DNA of 64,000 nt from an uncultured Lachnospiraceae bacterium (GCA_947588845.1 CANQAR010000007.1:1-64000), one strand, 5' to 3'. Shown: positions 8,152-17,011, counted from the first letter of the stretch. Translations and numbers: made by a program. Notes: generated by a model from the sequence alone, not told the origin.

Positions 8152-8700
8152 TTAAGGGATTGAGTATCCTGCGGCATGAAGGCTTGTGCGGACTGCTCTG
8201 GCAGCAAAGTATGCGGCCGCAATCGAAGCGATATCTTTTGCGAGATAAGGCGCGGATGCGAGCAGAAACGCTTCTGTCATACTGCGGTTTGTCAGACAGG
8301 CGAATTGTACGACTCCGGGAATGTGGCAGCCTGCAAGACCAAGCAGCGAGAGAAGCGCCGCAAGAACCGGGTTTTTCTGTGTATACGCCAGTCCGCAGAA
8401 CAGCGCCATGATCAGGAATCCCCAGATATAGCCTCCGGTCAAACCGACGACAACTGCAGCGCCGCTGTTAAATCCGGCGAAGACCGGAACCCCGAGGATG
8501 CCAAGCAGAATGTAGATGCCGACAGAGGCGGCTCCCATTTTCCATCCAAGTACACAGGAGGTGAGGGCAACTGCGAAGGTCTGCAGTGTCACGGGTATGC
8601 CGGAAGGCAGGGGAAACTGAATCTGGGACAGAACGGCTGTTACAGCCGTCATCATTCCGGTCAGAATGAGAGTTTTTGCTGATACGTGGTTATTTTCCAT
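8152..8700 (-). CDS. bioY: BioY biotin transporter (ECF S-component)
   Basis: 182 residues, about six membrane segments. It begins SAKTLILTGMMTAVTAVLSQ, followed by IPVTLQTFAV and then VGLTGGYIWGF and AKDIASIAAA, all typical of BioY. BioY binds biotin in the membrane and works with the shared EcfT/EcfA energy module, which is not encoded here. RBS AAAGGAG precedes the ATG. A BirA-type operator overlaps the start of transcription, so expression should fall when biotin is plentiful. Single gene facing the rplT terminator. Confidence 0.93.
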   Translation of the reverse strand: MENNHVSAKTLILTGMMTAVTAVLSQIQFPLPSGIPVTLQTFAVALTSCVLGWKMGAASVGIYILLGILGVPVFAGFNSGAAVVVGLTGGYIWGFLIMALFCGLAYTQKNPVLAALLSLLGLAGCHIPGVVQFACLTNRSMTEAFLLASAPYLAKDIASIAAAYFAARAVRTSLHAAGYSIP

Positions 8701-8727
8701 AGTGGATGCTCCTTTGTATTCTCAATA

Positions 8728-8758
8728 TTGTCAACCATTTTATATATTTAGTTGACAA
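8728..8758 (-). promoter_or_regulatory. BirA-type operator of bioY
   Basis: TTGTCAAC (8728-8735), 15 bases, GTTGACAA (8751-8758): a perfect 8-bp dyad. Known BirA sites have the same architecture, two inverted TTGTNAAC halves about 15 bases apart. It lies just downstream of the -10 box, where a bound repressor blocks initiation. Confidence 0.8.
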
Positions 8759-8763
8759 ATTTC

Positions 8764-8792
8764 ATTGTACATATGAAAGACAAAAATGTCAA
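8764..8792 (-). promoter_or_regulatory. bioY promoter
   Basis: Minus strand: TTGACA (8787-8792), 17 bases, TACAAT (8764-8769), directly before the BirA site. Confidence 0.75.
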
Positions 8793-9009
8793 CTGATTTT
8801 GATGAAAAGATGACAAATGATGTAAAATTATAATTTCTAAATTTACAGTAAAAAACCATAAAATTCAGAATATATTGAAAAGTAAAATAAAATTCAGAAA
8901 TTTGACATATAGTAAATGTTAATGATATGATGATTTAACCGGAAGGTGGAGGACGGCGTACTGTCTGAAAACAGACGGCTGTTTGAATTTTCAGGAATAT
9001 TATGCTGTT
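8793..9009 (+). promoter_or_regulatory. AT-rich gap with a promoter pointing into the XRE gene's antisense strand
   Basis: The gap contains TTGACA (8902-8907), 18 bases, TATGAT (8926-8931) on the plus strand. Downstream there is only a short hairpin GTCTG-AAAA-CAGAC (about 8964-8977) and then the antisense of the XRE gene. No convincing plus-strand gene follows. Confidence 0.4.
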
Positions 9010-9228
9010 TCAGAGTTTCTGATCCTGATCGGAAGGGATGTACATGATAATGCCCCCGACAGGACAGTTCAGAATACGGCACAAATCATTGAGAGTGGTC
9101 GTGGTCATAGGCTTATTTTTTCGCAGCTTGTCAATGGTTGCGCTGGATATGTGATGCTGATTGATTAATGTATACGTGGATTCTGAAGAATTTTTCAGTG
9201 TTTCCCAGAACGGACTATAGTCGATCAT
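9010..9228 (-). CDS. Small XRE-family transcriptional regulator
   Basis: 72 residues, essentially one Cro/CI-type helix-turn-helix: ISSATIDKLRKNKPMTTTTL (about 40-59) followed by NDLCRILNCPVGGIIMYIP, as in small YozG-like regulators. The start at 9228 is set by GGGAGGT seven bases upstream; a longer in-frame reading (from 9270) lacks an RBS. It diverges from a plus-strand promoter holding a 22-bp palindrome (9389-9410), a plausible binding site. No partner toxin is recognisable, though the 76-aa gene on the other side could be its partner. Confidence 0.75.
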   Translation of the reverse strand: MIDYSPFWETLKNSSESTYTLINQHHISSATIDKLRKNKPMTTTTLNDLCRILNCPVGGIIMYIPSDQDQKL

Positions 9229-9383
9229 GTGTGTACCTCCCAGGATGCCCGGCAAAATTATCTGTGACACGGCCGTTCAAAGTGTAAAACAACAGGGTTA
9301 AAGCAAATAGATTATTTGCAATTGTTTAATTTGAAATCAATTTATATAACTGTATGTAATCAGCATAATGTATAGTTATGATA

Positions 9384-9412
9384 TTGACTATAGTCATTTA
9401 AATGACTATAAT
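9384..9412 (+). promoter_or_regulatory. Promoter with a perfect 22-bp palindrome between -35 and -10
   Basis: TTGACT (9384-9389), 17 bases, TATAAT (9407-9412). Bases 9389-9410 read TATAGTCATTT / AAATGACTATA, a perfect palindrome filling the spacer. A repressor bound here would exclude RNA polymerase. It should drive the folded region and small gene downstream. Confidence 0.75.
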
Positions 9413-9416
9413 GCAT

Positions 9417-9617
9417 GATAAGATGCTGGGGTCAAAAGGAATTTTGCCCCCATGATGCCACGAATTGCTCCGCATTTCATGCTTCCGCAATTCTAAAACA
9501 CCTCAAATCCGCACATTTTTCCTTGAAAAATGTCTACTTTTCGGTGTTTTTGGGGGCTCAGTGTCATGCTTTTCCATGTGAACATGGAACGCATGACTTT
9601 TCGCCCCTGGCATCATG
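9417..9617 (+). repeat. Folded 200-base element, family 2 (structured leader)
   Basis: No coding frame. The ends are imperfect inverted repeats (GATGCTGGGGTCAAAAG from 9422 against CTTTTCGCCCCTGGCATC ending near 9614). Inside are CATGATGCC (9451) / GGCATCATG (9609), GAATTGC / GCAATTC (about 9462-9493), ACATTTTTC / GAAAAATGT and a GTCATGC...GCATGAC hairpin near the end. Bases 9496-9522 recur almost exactly, inverted, at 21586-21612. It could be a regulatory RNA or a MITE-like repeat lying in the 5' leader of the next gene. Confidence 0.6.
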
Positions 9618-9671
9618 ATAACGAAAAACAACGGGATATATCTTGGGAATGTGTGTCAGGAGGGGATTGTC

Positions 9672-9902
9672 ATGAGTGGAAGTGGAAAGAAAGAAAAACT
9701 GATCAGGCTGATGGAGATGTCGGACCTCGATTTCTATGAGGAATTTCTGGCGGATGCTCCGCTTGAGGAACAGGCGGAATTCTGCAGGGAATTTCCGGAA
9801 TTTCTGGAGGAGGAAGCAGCCGGGGGAGATGATCTGGGAGAGTGTAATATAACAAGCGAGGATATTTTAAGAATGGCTGCAAATGCAACTGTTGGAAAGT
9901 GA
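9672..9902 (+). CDS. Small acidic protein of unknown function
   Basis: 76 residues, strongly acidic in the middle (EFLADAPLEEQ, EFPEFLEEE), with a basic N-terminus (GSGKKEKLIR) and no signal peptide or membrane segment. I do not recognise a family. The start at 9672 follows AGGAGGGG (9658-9665); an in-frame extension to 9615 has no RBS. It lies behind the palindromic promoter and the 200-base folded leader, divergent from the XRE gene, and just upstream of the thiamine promoter. It may be a controlled partner of the XRE protein. Confidence 0.55.
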   Translation: MSGSGKKEKLIRLMEMSDLDFYEEFLADAPLEEQAEFCREFPEFLEEEAAGGDDLGECNITSEDILRMAANATVGK

Positions 9903-9949
9903 GACTGCTATTAGTTGCATTTCTGTGCATAAAAATTTCTGGCAGCCGG

Positions 9950-9978
9950 TTGCAATATAAGAGAAATCGTGGTATGAT
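9950..9978 (+). promoter_or_regulatory. Promoter of the thiamine operon
   Basis: TTGCAA (9950-9955), 17 bases, TATGAT (9973-9978), just ahead of the TPP riboswitch. Confidence 0.75.
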
Positions 9979-9989
9979 GCAAAATGAAA

Positions 9990-10078
9990 AAAGGGGAGCT
10001 GACCGGAGTCGGCTGAGAGGAGACTGAATCGTCTCGACCCTGTTACCTGATTTGGATAATGCCAACGTAGGGATATAT
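9990..10078 (+). promoter_or_regulatory. TPP riboswitch (THI element)
   Basis: The conserved THI-box parts are present in order: GGGGAGC (9993), GGCTGAGAGG (about 10011), GACCCTGTTACCTGAT (about 10036) and GGATAATGCCAACGTAGGGA (about 10053-10073). Thiamine pyrophosphate binding is expected to favour the terminator that follows and so shut off the thi genes. Confidence 0.97.
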
Positions 10079-10092
10079 AGCGTGAAATTTTG

Positions 10093-10124
10093 CGGGTATG
10101 TCATATTTTGGCATACCCGTTTTT
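10093..10124 (+). terminator. Riboswitch-controlled terminator
   Basis: Perfect 8-bp stem CGGGTATG / CATACCCG (10093-10119) followed by TTTTT, placed right after the TPP riboswitch and before thiS. This indicates control by transcription attenuation. Confidence 0.85.
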
Positions 10125-10253
10125 CTGCGCAGGCCCGCATATGGAAATCCGCTGCAGGCGCGGCAGGCGGGCCGCGCGGCGGTCAGGAGGAAAACTGCCG
10201 TATACCCGCTTTCTGGGAATCTGTACGAAGGCAGCATAAAGGGGGAACATTTT

Positions 10254-10448
10254 TTGGTAAAAATTAATGGAACAGACATGGACATGGACGGAAAGACGGT
10301 CTCAGAATATCTTGCTTTGACGGGTTGTAATCCCAAACTCGTCGCAGTTGAGCGAAATGAGGAGATTATTCCGAAAGCACAGTACGATACAACTGTCTTT
10401 GAGGACGGAGACACGGTTGAGGTCGTTAGCTTTGTCGGAGGGGGCTGA
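10254..10448 (+). CDS. thiS: ThiS sulfur-carrier protein
   Basis: 64 residues with a ubiquitin-like fold and the required C-terminal Gly-Gly (SFVGGG). It carries the thiocarboxylate sulfur used by ThiG to build the thiazole ring and is adenylated by ThiF. The start is TTG at 10254, 8 bases after GGGGG (10241-10245); upstream in-frame ATGs have no RBS and would add about 50 unrelated residues. First gene of the TPP-controlled operon. Confidence 0.93.
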   Translation: MVKINGTDMDMDGKTVSEYLALTGCNPKLVAVERNEEIIPKAQYDTTVFEDGDTVEVVSFVGGG

Positions 10449-10584
10449 GCCCTGGAAGAGCTGAACTTTGCGCGGGATTTGTGAAGGGATTCTGAATAAC
10501 CAACTGGGAGGCCGGAATTTTCCGGAAAGAGAAATTTGTTCTGACAGGAAAAAGAGATCGAATTTTCCGGCAAAGGAGAAAAAA

Positions 10585-11292
10585 TTGAATTTTTTGGAGA
10601 AAGAGAATTCGGCTTCTGCAGAGAATGAGCCACGGCATTCTTCGGCGGAAGAAAGACACATTCCCTCAAGGGAAGAAATGCAGCGGGCGCTTGAGGAACG
10701 TCACGGGGTGGAGCTGCAGAAAAAATTTGCCGCCGCGTCTGTCGCCGTCTGCGGACTTGGAGGTCTGGGGTCAAATATAGCGGTTTCCCTGGCGCGCGCC
10801 GGGGTCGGGCGTCTGCATCTGATCGATTTTGACAGGGTGGATATCACAAATCTTCATCGCCAGCAGTATGCGGCGAATCAGCTGGGGATGGACAAGACGC
10901 GGGCCCTCCAGGATAATCTGCGGGCAATCGCGCCGTACATTGAGATTGTCACGGATACGGTGAAGGTCAAGGAAGATAATCTGCGGGAGCTTCTCGCCGG
11001 GGATGACGTGATCTGTGAGGCGTTTGACCATGCGGAAAACAAGGCGATGCTTGTGAATGGCGTGCTGGAGTATTTTCCGGAGAAATATATTGTCGCCGCT
11101 TCGGGGATGGCAGGGATTTCGCCGGCGAACGAGATCAGGACGCGGAAGATTACGCCGCATTTTTATCTGTGCGGGGATGGGACAAGCGATGCCGCGGAGT
11201 GCTCCGGACTGTTTTCGGCCCGCGTCATGCTCTGCGCGGCGCATCAGGCGCTGGCCGTTCTGCGTCTTCTGGCAGGAAAGACGGAAGTATAA
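10585..11292 (+). CDS. thiF: ThiF adenylyltransferase for ThiS
   Basis: 235 residues from TTG 10585, which lies 7 bases after AAAGGAG (10572-10578). Nucleotide-binding GLGGLGSN (about 58-65) and DFDRVDITNLHRQQ (about 81-94) identify the E1/MoeB/ThiF fold. It adenylates the ThiS C-terminus. The first about 35 residues (Lys/Glu/Ser-rich) are not conserved, so starts at TTG 10468 or ATG 10678 are also possible. The zinc-type cysteine pairs found in many E1-like proteins are not seen. Between thiS and thiG. Confidence 0.85.
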   Translation: MNFLEKENSASAENEPRHSSAEERHIPSREEMQRALEERHGVELQKKFAAASVAVCGLGGLGSNIAVSLARAGVGRLHLIDFDRVDITNLHRQQYAANQLGMDKTRALQDNLRAIAPYIEIVTDTVKVKEDNLRELLAGDDVICEAFDHAENKAMLVNGVLEYFPEKYIVAASGMAGISPANEIRTRKITPHFYLCGDGTSDAAECSGLFSARVMLCAAHQALAVLRLLAGKTEV

Positions 11293-11428
11293 AGGAAAGA
11301 TCCGGGGCTGGAACTCTGCAGTTCTGCAGCAGCCGGAAGAGAAAGAGAATACGAAGAAGGAGAAGCGCCGGACAAAAAGAAGTTAAGAGGATCAGGAATT
11401 TTTAAATCAGGGAAAGAAGGATAAGACA

Positions 11429-12199
11429 ATGGACAACGATAAACTTATCATTGGAGGACACGAATTTCATTCAAGGTTTATTCTCGGCTCGGGAAAATAT
11501 TCCATGAGGCTGATCGAGGCCGCCGTCCGGGACGCCGGAGCGGAGATCATCACTCTTGCGGTGCGCCGGGCCAACACAAAACAGCAGGAGAGCATTCTTG
11601 ATTATATTCCGGAAGGCGTCACACTGCTTCCAAACACTTCCGGTGCAAGGACGGCGGAAGAAGCGGTGCGCATCGCGCGTCTTGCACGCGAAATCGGCTG
11701 CGGCGACTTCGTTAAAATTGAGATTATGCGTGATTCCAAGTATCTGCTTCCGGATAATCAGGAAACCATCAGGGCGACGGAGATCCTTGCGAAAGAAGGC
11801 TTCGTGGTAATGCCGTATATGTATCCGGATCTGAATGTGGCGCGCGACCTTGCAAACGCGGGAGCCGCGACAATCATGCCCCTTGCCTCGCCGATCGGCT
11901 CCAACAAGGGACTTGCGTCGAAAGAGTTTATTCAGATTCTCATTGATGAGATTGATCTTCCGATTATCGTTGACGCCGGGATCGGCAGACCGTCGCAGGC
12001 ATGCGAGGCGATGGAGATGGGGGCAGCGGCGATCATGGCGAACACGGCGCTCGCGACCGCGGGAGATCTTCCGATGATGGCAGCCGCGTTCCGTCAGGCG
12101 ATCGAGGCAGGAAGAAAGGCATACCTTGCCGGGCTTGGCAGAGTACTGACCCGCGGCGCTTCCGCCTCGGACCCGCTGACCGGGTTCCTGCATGACTAG
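11429..12199 (+). CDS. thiG: ThiG thiazole synthase
   Basis: 256 residues, full length. It begins [19 protein letters not shown]. The Schiff-base lysine lies in [13 protein letters not shown] (about 97-109), and phosphate-binding loops are seen at [17 protein letters not shown] and VDAGIGRPS. It condenses deoxyxylulose phosphate, dehydroglycine and ThiS thiocarboxylate into thiazole phosphate. It ends 12 bases before thiH. Confidence 0.95.
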   Translation: MDNDKLIIGGHEFHSRFILGSGKYSMRLIEAAVRDAGAEIITLAVRRANTKQQESILDYIPEGVTLLPNTSGARTAEEAVRIARLAREIGCGDFVKIEIMRDSKYLLPDNQETIRATEILAKEGFVVMPYMYPDLNVARDLANAGAATIMPLASPIGSNKGLASKEFIQILIDEIDLPIIVDAGIGRPSQACEAMEMGAAAIMANTALATAGDLPMMAAAFRQAIEAGRKAYLAGLGRVLTRGASASDPLTGFLHD

Positions 12200-12211
12200 G
12201 GGGTGACGGGT

Positions 12212-13465
12212 ATGGAAAATCAGTTTTTTGTGGATTCCGAATATCTGTCGCCTGCGGCTCTCGCGAAGAAACACCGTCTTGAGACGGATCCATCCTCGCG
12301 GAAAAATCACATGGAATATATGCCGGGCATGGAACAGATTGAGTCGGATGTCTGTAAAAATGTCATGTCGCAGATGGAAAGCTATGATTATGACCGCTAC
12401 ACCGCCAGGGATGTAAAGGCGGCGCTTGAGCACGAAACCTGCACGGTGGAGGATTTCAAGGCGCTGCTCTCACCGGCCGCGGAGCCTTTTCTGGAGCAGA
12501 TGGCGCAGCGGGCGAGACTCGAGACGAGCAGGCATTTTGGCAACACAGTGTATTTGTTTACACCGCTTTATATCGCAAATTATTGTGAGAACTATTGTGT
12601 TTACTGCGGCTTCAACTGCTACAACCATATCAATCGCATGAAGCTGAATATAGAGCAGATCGAGCATGAGATGAAGGTCATCGCGGACAGCGGCATGGAA
12701 GAAATCCTGATTCTGACCGGAGAAAGCCGCTCAAAAAGTGATGTAACCTATATCGGGGAAGCCTGTAAGCTGGCGCGGAAATATTTCCGCATGGTCGGCC
12801 TCGAGATCTATCCGGTCAACACGGATGAATATCACTATCTGCATGAGTGCGGCGCCGATTATGTGACCGTATTCCAGGAGACGTACGACACAGATAAATA
12901 TGAGACGCTGCATCTGCTCGGACACAAGCGTGTCTGGCCGTACCGCTTCGACGCGCAGGAGAGAGCGTTGCGGGCCGGCATGCGCGGCGTCGCGTTTTCC
13001 GCTCTGCTCGGTCTCTCGGATTTCCGGAAGGACGCGCTTGCGAGCGCTCTGCATGTCTACTACCTGCAGAGAAAATATCCGCAGGCGGAAATGTCGCTCT
13101 CCTGCCCGAGACTCCGTCCGATTATCAACAATGATAAGATCAATCCGCTTGACGTCGGGGAAAGGCAGCTCTGTCAGGTGCTCTGCGCCTACCGGATTTT
13201 CCTGCCGTATGTCGGAATCACAGTGTCCTCCCGTGAGAGCGCGGAATTCAGAAACGGCATTGTGAAGATCGCCGCGACCAAGGTTTCCGCGGGGGTTTCC
13301 ACAGGGATCGGCGATCACGAAAGCAAGTATACCGGGAAGGAGACGGACGGCGACCAGGGCGACGAACAGTTCGAGATCAGCGATGGCCGCAGCTTTGCGG
13401 ATATGTACAGGGATATCGCGGATGAGGGACTGCAGCCGGTGCTGAACGATTATCTTTATGTGTGA
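12212..13465 (+). CDS. thiH: ThiH tyrosine lyase (radical SAM)
   Basis: 417 residues. The radical-SAM cluster motif CxxxCxxC is Cys125, Cys129 and Cys132 (CENYCVYCGF). ThiH splits tyrosine to dehydroglycine and p-cresol, the anaerobic alternative to ThiO, fitting a strict anaerobe. The start at 12212 lies behind GGGGGTG (12199-12205). Its last 8 bases overlap the tenI frame. Confidence 0.95.
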   Translation: MENQFFVDSEYLSPAALAKKHRLETDPSSRKNHMEYMPGMEQIESDVCKNVMSQMESYDYDRYTARDVKAALEHETCTVEDFKALLSPAAEPFLEQMAQRARLETSRHFGNTVYLFTPLYIANYCENYCVYCGFNCYNHINRMKLNIEQIEHEMKVIADSGMEEILILTGESRSKSDVTYIGEACKLARKYFRMVGLEIYPVNTDEYHYLHECGADYVTVFQETYDTDKYETLHLLGHKRVWPYRFDAQERALRAGMRGVAFSALLGLSDFRKDALASALHVYYLQRKYPQAEMSLSCPRLRPIINNDKINPLDVGERQLCQVLCAYRIFLPYVGITVSSRESAEFRNGIVKIAATKVSAGVSTGIGDHESKYTGKETDGDQGDEQFEISDGRSFADMYRDIADEGLQPVLNDYLYV

Positions 13466-14432
13466 TACAGATATGATCTGCAGGACGCAGGGGAGTGAAC
13501 GAGCCGGAAACGATTTGCAGGCTTCCAGGGCGCGGATCTGCTATCGTGCGGACGGGCCGGAGCATGCTGCGCGGGCCTCGCACGTTATTGCAGAAACAGT
13601 CAGCCGATCCATGCATCATCATGCGGACGAAAAGGGAATGGCCTGCGGCGGAGAGATTCTGTGCGTTACAAACCGGAAGCTCTGCCGGGAAGATTTTTTT
13701 GAACATATGGAATCGGTCGCGCAGGCCCTGCATGGAAGGTCTGGCGGAATTATCCTGCGGGAAAAGGACCTGTCGGAGGAAGAGTACCGGGAGCTTGCCG
13801 GAAAGATTATGAAAATCTGCGGGAAATATGGCGTGCGCTGTATTCTTCATAATTTTGCTGATACGGCCGCGGCGCTTGGAGCGCAGGCGATTCATCTGCC
13901 TCTTCCAGTTCTGCGCAGGATGCACGGTTCTGCTTCGGCGGAAAACAGGGAAAGATCTGTCCCGGCGTGCAATGCCATGGATGCAGCTTCAGCGGAAAAC
14001 GGGGAAGAACCTGTCCGTTCGTCTGGCATGACAGATGATGCTGCGAATGTGATTTCTGCAAAGAACGGATTCGACAGTCATCAGGGTACAGATCCGGAGG
14101 CGGATGCCCGCAGTATTCTCTCACGTTTTCGGATTATTGGCGCATCCTGCCACTCCGTCGAGGACGCGCTGGAGGCGCAGGCGCTCGGCTGTACTTATAT
14201 CACGGCAGGACATATTTTTGCTACCGACTGCAAGAAAGGTGTCCCGCCGCGCGGCCTTGCGTTTCTGCGGGAGGTCTGCAGGAGCGTATCCATCCCGGTC
14301 TACGCGATTGGGGGAATAAACGAGAAGAATTATCTGCAGGTTCTTCAGACAGGGGCCGCCGGGGCCTGCATTATGAGCGGTTTGATGTGCTGTGAGAGCG
14401 CAGAAGAATATCTGAGAGGCTTTATGGGGTGA
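13458..14432 (+). CDS. tenI: TenI-type thiazole tautomerase (ThiE/TenI family), expanded
   Basis: 324 residues; the family is usually about 200. [17 protein letters not shown] (about 253-269) carries the His typical of the thiazole tautomerase TenI, where ThiE proteins have Pro, and the ThiE pyrophosphate-site Asp after IHL is missing. I therefore call TenI, not ThiE. Residues about 155-218 are a repetitive insertion in which a SAENGEEP-like unit recurs about every 20 residues. The first 60 residues are also unconserved; ATG 13638 (264 residues) fits the family start better, but ATG 13458 overlaps thiH. Confidence 0.75.
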   Translation: MCDTDMICRTQGSERAGNDLQASRARICYRADGPEHAARASHVIAETVSRSMHHHADEKGMACGGEILCVTNRKLCREDFFEHMESVAQALHGRSGGIILREKDLSEEEYRELAGKIMKICGKYGVRCILHNFADTAAALGAQAIHLPLPVLRRMHGSASAENRERSVPACNAMDAASAENGEEPVRSSGMTDDAANVISAKNGFDSHQGTDPEADARSILSRFRIIGASCHSVEDALEAQALGCTYITAGHIFATDCKKGVPPRGLAFLREVCRSVSIPVYAIGGINEKNYLQVLQTGAAGACIMSGLMCCESAEEYLRGFMG

Positions 14433-14442
14433 CGCGTATTAT

Positions 14443-14480
14443 AGGGAACGACAAAACGATTTTCGTTTTGCTCGTTCCCT
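14443..14480 (+). repeat. Long hairpin between tenI and thiC
   Basis: AGGGAACGACAAAACG pairs with CGTTTTGCTCGTTCCCT (one bulged base, loop ATTTT). No T-run follows, so it is not a normal terminator. A second inverted repeat, GCCGAATTTG / CAAATTCG, follows (about 14483-14528). It may be a processing or mRNA-stability structure ahead of thiC. Confidence 0.6.
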
Positions 14481-14628
14481 GCGCCGAATTTGCGCCGCTC
14501 AGGCGGCATTTTTCCGCTTCAAATTCGTGCGCATAAATACAATGTCAGCAGGGATCAGCAGCGGCAGACTGGGAGCACCACTTTCTGTCGCTATAAAAAA
14601 GTTATTGTTATGGAGGTTAAAAAAAAGT

Positions 14629-15984
14629 ATGGGAACAACAATGACGACCGCCGGAAACGGCGCAGGCGCTGCATCAGAAAATTATACGACACAGATGGAT
14701 GCAGCGAGAAAAGGAATTGCCACACCGCAGATGAAGACGGTGGCTGAAAAGGAACACATGCCGCTGGAACAGCTGATGAAGCTGGTCGCGGAAGGAAAAG
14801 TGGCGATTCCGGCCAACAAACATCACACATGCCTGAATCCGGAAGGGATCGGAAGCATGCTGCGCACGAAGATCAATGTGAATCTCGGCGTATCCCGCGA
14901 CTGCAAGGACTACAACATTGAGATGCAGAAGGTCATGAGCGCGGTGAACCTCGGGGCGGAGGCGATCATGGATCTCTCCAGCCACGGAAATACGCAGCCG
15001 TTTCGCCAGAAGCTGACAGGGGAATGTCCGGTCATGATCGGGACAGTCCCGGTGTACGACAGCGTAATTCACTATCAGCGGGATCTTGCGACGCTGACCG
15101 CGAAGGATTTTGTGGATGTTGTGCGGCTTCATGCGGAGGATGGCGTGGATTTTGTTACGCTGCACTGCGGGATTACCAGAAAGACGATTGAGCAGATCCG
15201 GAAGCACAAGAGAAAAATGAATATCGTAAGCCGCGGCGGAAGTCTTGTATTCGCGTGGATGAGCATGACCGGACAGGAGAATCCGTTCTATGAATATTAT
15301 GACGAGATTCTGGAGATCTGCGAGGAGCACGATGTAACGATCTCGCTTGGCGATGCCTGCCGTCCGGGCTGTCTTGCGGACGCTACCGATGTCTGCCAGA
15401 TTGAGGAACTGGTACGTCTTGGCGAACTGACGAAACGTGCCTGGGCTCACAATGTCCAGGTTATGGTGGAAGGGCCGGGTCATGTACCGCTGAATCAGGT
15501 AGCCGCGAATATGGAAGTTCAGAAGAGCATCTGCATGGGCGCGCCGTTTTATGTACTTGGGCCGCTTGTCACGGATATCGCGCCGGGTTACGATCACATC
15601 ACGGCGGCAATCGGCGGCGCTGTCGCGGCCATGAGCGGAGCGGCATTTCTCTGTTACGTGACGCCGGCGGAGCATCTGGCGCTTCCGAATGTGGATGATG
15701 TGAAGCAGGGAATCATCGCGTCGAAGATCGCGGCGCACGCGGCGGATATCGCAAAGGGAGTTCCCGGGGCGCGGGATATTGATGACAAGATGGCGGATGC
15801 GAGACGCGCTCTCGACTGGGACGCTCAGTTTGCCTGCGCGCTGGATCCGGAGACGGCGAAAGCGATCCGTGAGGATCGTCTTCCGGAGGACGATCACAGC
15901 GATACCTGCAGTATGTGCGGAAAATTCTGTGCGGTACGCAGCATGAACAAAGCGCTGGCGGGAGAGTACATCGATATTTTATGA
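14629..15984 (+). CDS. thiC: ThiC phosphomethylpyrimidine synthase
   Basis: 451 residues. It converts aminoimidazole ribotide to HMP phosphate. Visible: [42 protein letters not shown] and [15 protein letters not shown], and the C-terminal cluster Cys427, Cys430 and Cys434 in [13 protein letters not shown]. This is one residue tighter than the classical CX2CX4C, as I recall for other clostridial ThiC. The start at 14629 lies 12 bases after GGAGG (14612-14616); ATG 14641 is an alternative. Last gene of the TPP operon. Confidence 0.95.
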   Translation: MGTTMTTAGNGAGAASENYTTQMDAARKGIATPQMKTVAEKEHMPLEQLMKLVAEGKVAIPANKHHTCLNPEGIGSMLRTKINVNLGVSRDCKDYNIEMQKVMSAVNLGAEAIMDLSSHGNTQPFRQKLTGECPVMIGTVPVYDSVIHYQRDLATLTAKDFVDVVRLHAEDGVDFVTLHCGITRKTIEQIRKHKRKMNIVSRGGSLVFAWMSMTGQENPFYEYYDEILEICEEHDVTISLGDACRPGCLADATDVCQIEELVRLGELTKRAWAHNVQVMVEGPGHVPLNQVAANMEVQKSICMGAPFYVLGPLVTDIAPGYDHITAAIGGAVAAMSGAAFLCYVTPAEHLALPNVDDVKQGIIASKIAAHAADIAKGVPGARDIDDKMADARRALDWDAQFACALDPETAKAIREDRLPEDDHSDTCSMCGKFCAVRSMNKALAGEYIDIL

Positions 15985-16120
15985 TACTCTCTTTGTTCAT
16001 TCCATGGTTGACCACGGCGTTCGCTGACAGACATACAAGTATGTCTTACAGCTCACTTCCCGCGCAAAATGCTGCGTCAGCAGCTGATTTCTCTACACGG
16101 ATCTGCGCATGAAAAGGGGC

Positions 16121-16155
16121 GCGGCCGGACTGTTGGCAGTCCGGCCGCAATATTT
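16121..16155 (+). terminator. Terminator of the thiamine operon
   Basis: Perfect 12-bp GC-rich stem GCGGCCGGACTG / CAGTCCGGCCGC with loop TTGG, followed by AATATTT. Confidence 0.75.
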
Positions 16156-16219
16156 AGGAAAGTATTGAAAGGAAGAAGTCTTTGTAGTATAAAGGGGCTT
16201 TGTTTGCCCGCTTCCTGGA

Positions 16220-17011
16220 TTATAAGGCAACTGCCTGGAATTCTTCTTCTTCCAGGAAAGACTGCTTTGCATCCAGTTTGTCCTCATCCGCAATCCGCCG
16301 TCCGCGGTCCGGATAATTGGTAATAATTGTATTGACGCCCCAGCGTTTAACGCGGCGCATGTCCTCCTCGTCGTTGACGGTCCAGACATTGACTCCGATT
16401 CCGTTGTCGGAGCAGTTTCTGACATGCCGTTCCTCAAGGTTGTCCAGCTTTGGATAATAATGCTCCACCTTGCAGGTCTTTGCGTAGGTGCCGCCGTTTT
16501 CGAGGTAGCGTTTTCTGAGAACACCGCATTTGATGGAATCCGAAAGCTGTTTGCAGATCGCAACTGACGCATCGCTTCCGGAAAAAATAATCACCTTGTC
16601 TTCCAGCTTGTATTTGTGGATCAGGTCGATCACAATCTGCTCGATGTTTCCATGGCAGGAAGCGTCGCACTTCAAATCAATATTCGTAATAATGTTTACA
16701 TTTTCTCTGGAAATCCACGCAAAGTATTCTTCCAAAGTAGGCATCTTAAGAGGACCGTATATTCCGTCGAATTTACTCGGATAACTGCAGTCCAGTTCTT
16801 TTAGTTCATCACAAATAAAATTGCGGATAAATCCTGTTCCGTCGCTGGTCCTGTCCACACAGTCATCATGTATGATGACGGGAACCATATCTTTTGTGAG
16901 ATGTACATCAATTTCGATCCCGTCACATCCGGCTTCCACTGCCTTCGCAAATGCGAGCATGGTGTTCTCCGGATATTTGCCGCTGAATCCACGATGTGCA
17001 AATACCTTCAT
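16220..17011 (-). CDS. Glycerophosphodiester phosphodiesterase
   Basis: 263 residues of the GDPD family. AHRGFSGKYPENT (His6, Arg7, Glu15), EIDVHLTKD (Glu33, Asp35) and VIIHDD (His48) give the metal and catalytic residues. It releases glycerol-3-phosphate from glycerophosphodiesters. No signal peptide, so probably cytosolic. RBS GGAGG upstream of the ATG at 17011. Single gene convergent with the thi operon. Confidence 0.93.
   Translation of the reverse strand: MKVFAHRGFSGKYPENTMLAFAKAVEAGCDGIEIDVHLTKDMVPVIIHDDCVDRTSDGTGFIRNFICDELKELDCSYPSKFDGIYGPLKMPTLEEYFAWISRENVNIITNIDLKCDASCHGNIEQIVIDLIHKYKLEDKVIIFSGSDASVAICKQLSDSIKCGVLRKRYLENGGTYAKTCKVEHYYPKLDNLEERHVRNCSDNGIGVNVWTVNDEEDMRRVKRWGVNTIITNYPDRGRRIADEDKLDAKQSFLEEEEFQAVAL

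Noticed and set aside
9010-9902. Naming the XRE gene and the 76-aa gene a toxin-antitoxin pair
   Set aside because: They are divergent rather than overlapping, and the small protein matches no toxin I know. Left as a hypothesis in the findings.
14674-15897. 407-codon minus-strand frame opposite thiC
   Set aside because: ThiC is unmistakable on the plus strand; the antisense frame shows no domain or RBS.
16026-16044. Short hairpin AGACATAC / GTATGTCT after thiC as the operon terminator
   Set aside because: No T-run follows; the 12-bp GC-rich hairpin at 16121 is a better terminator.
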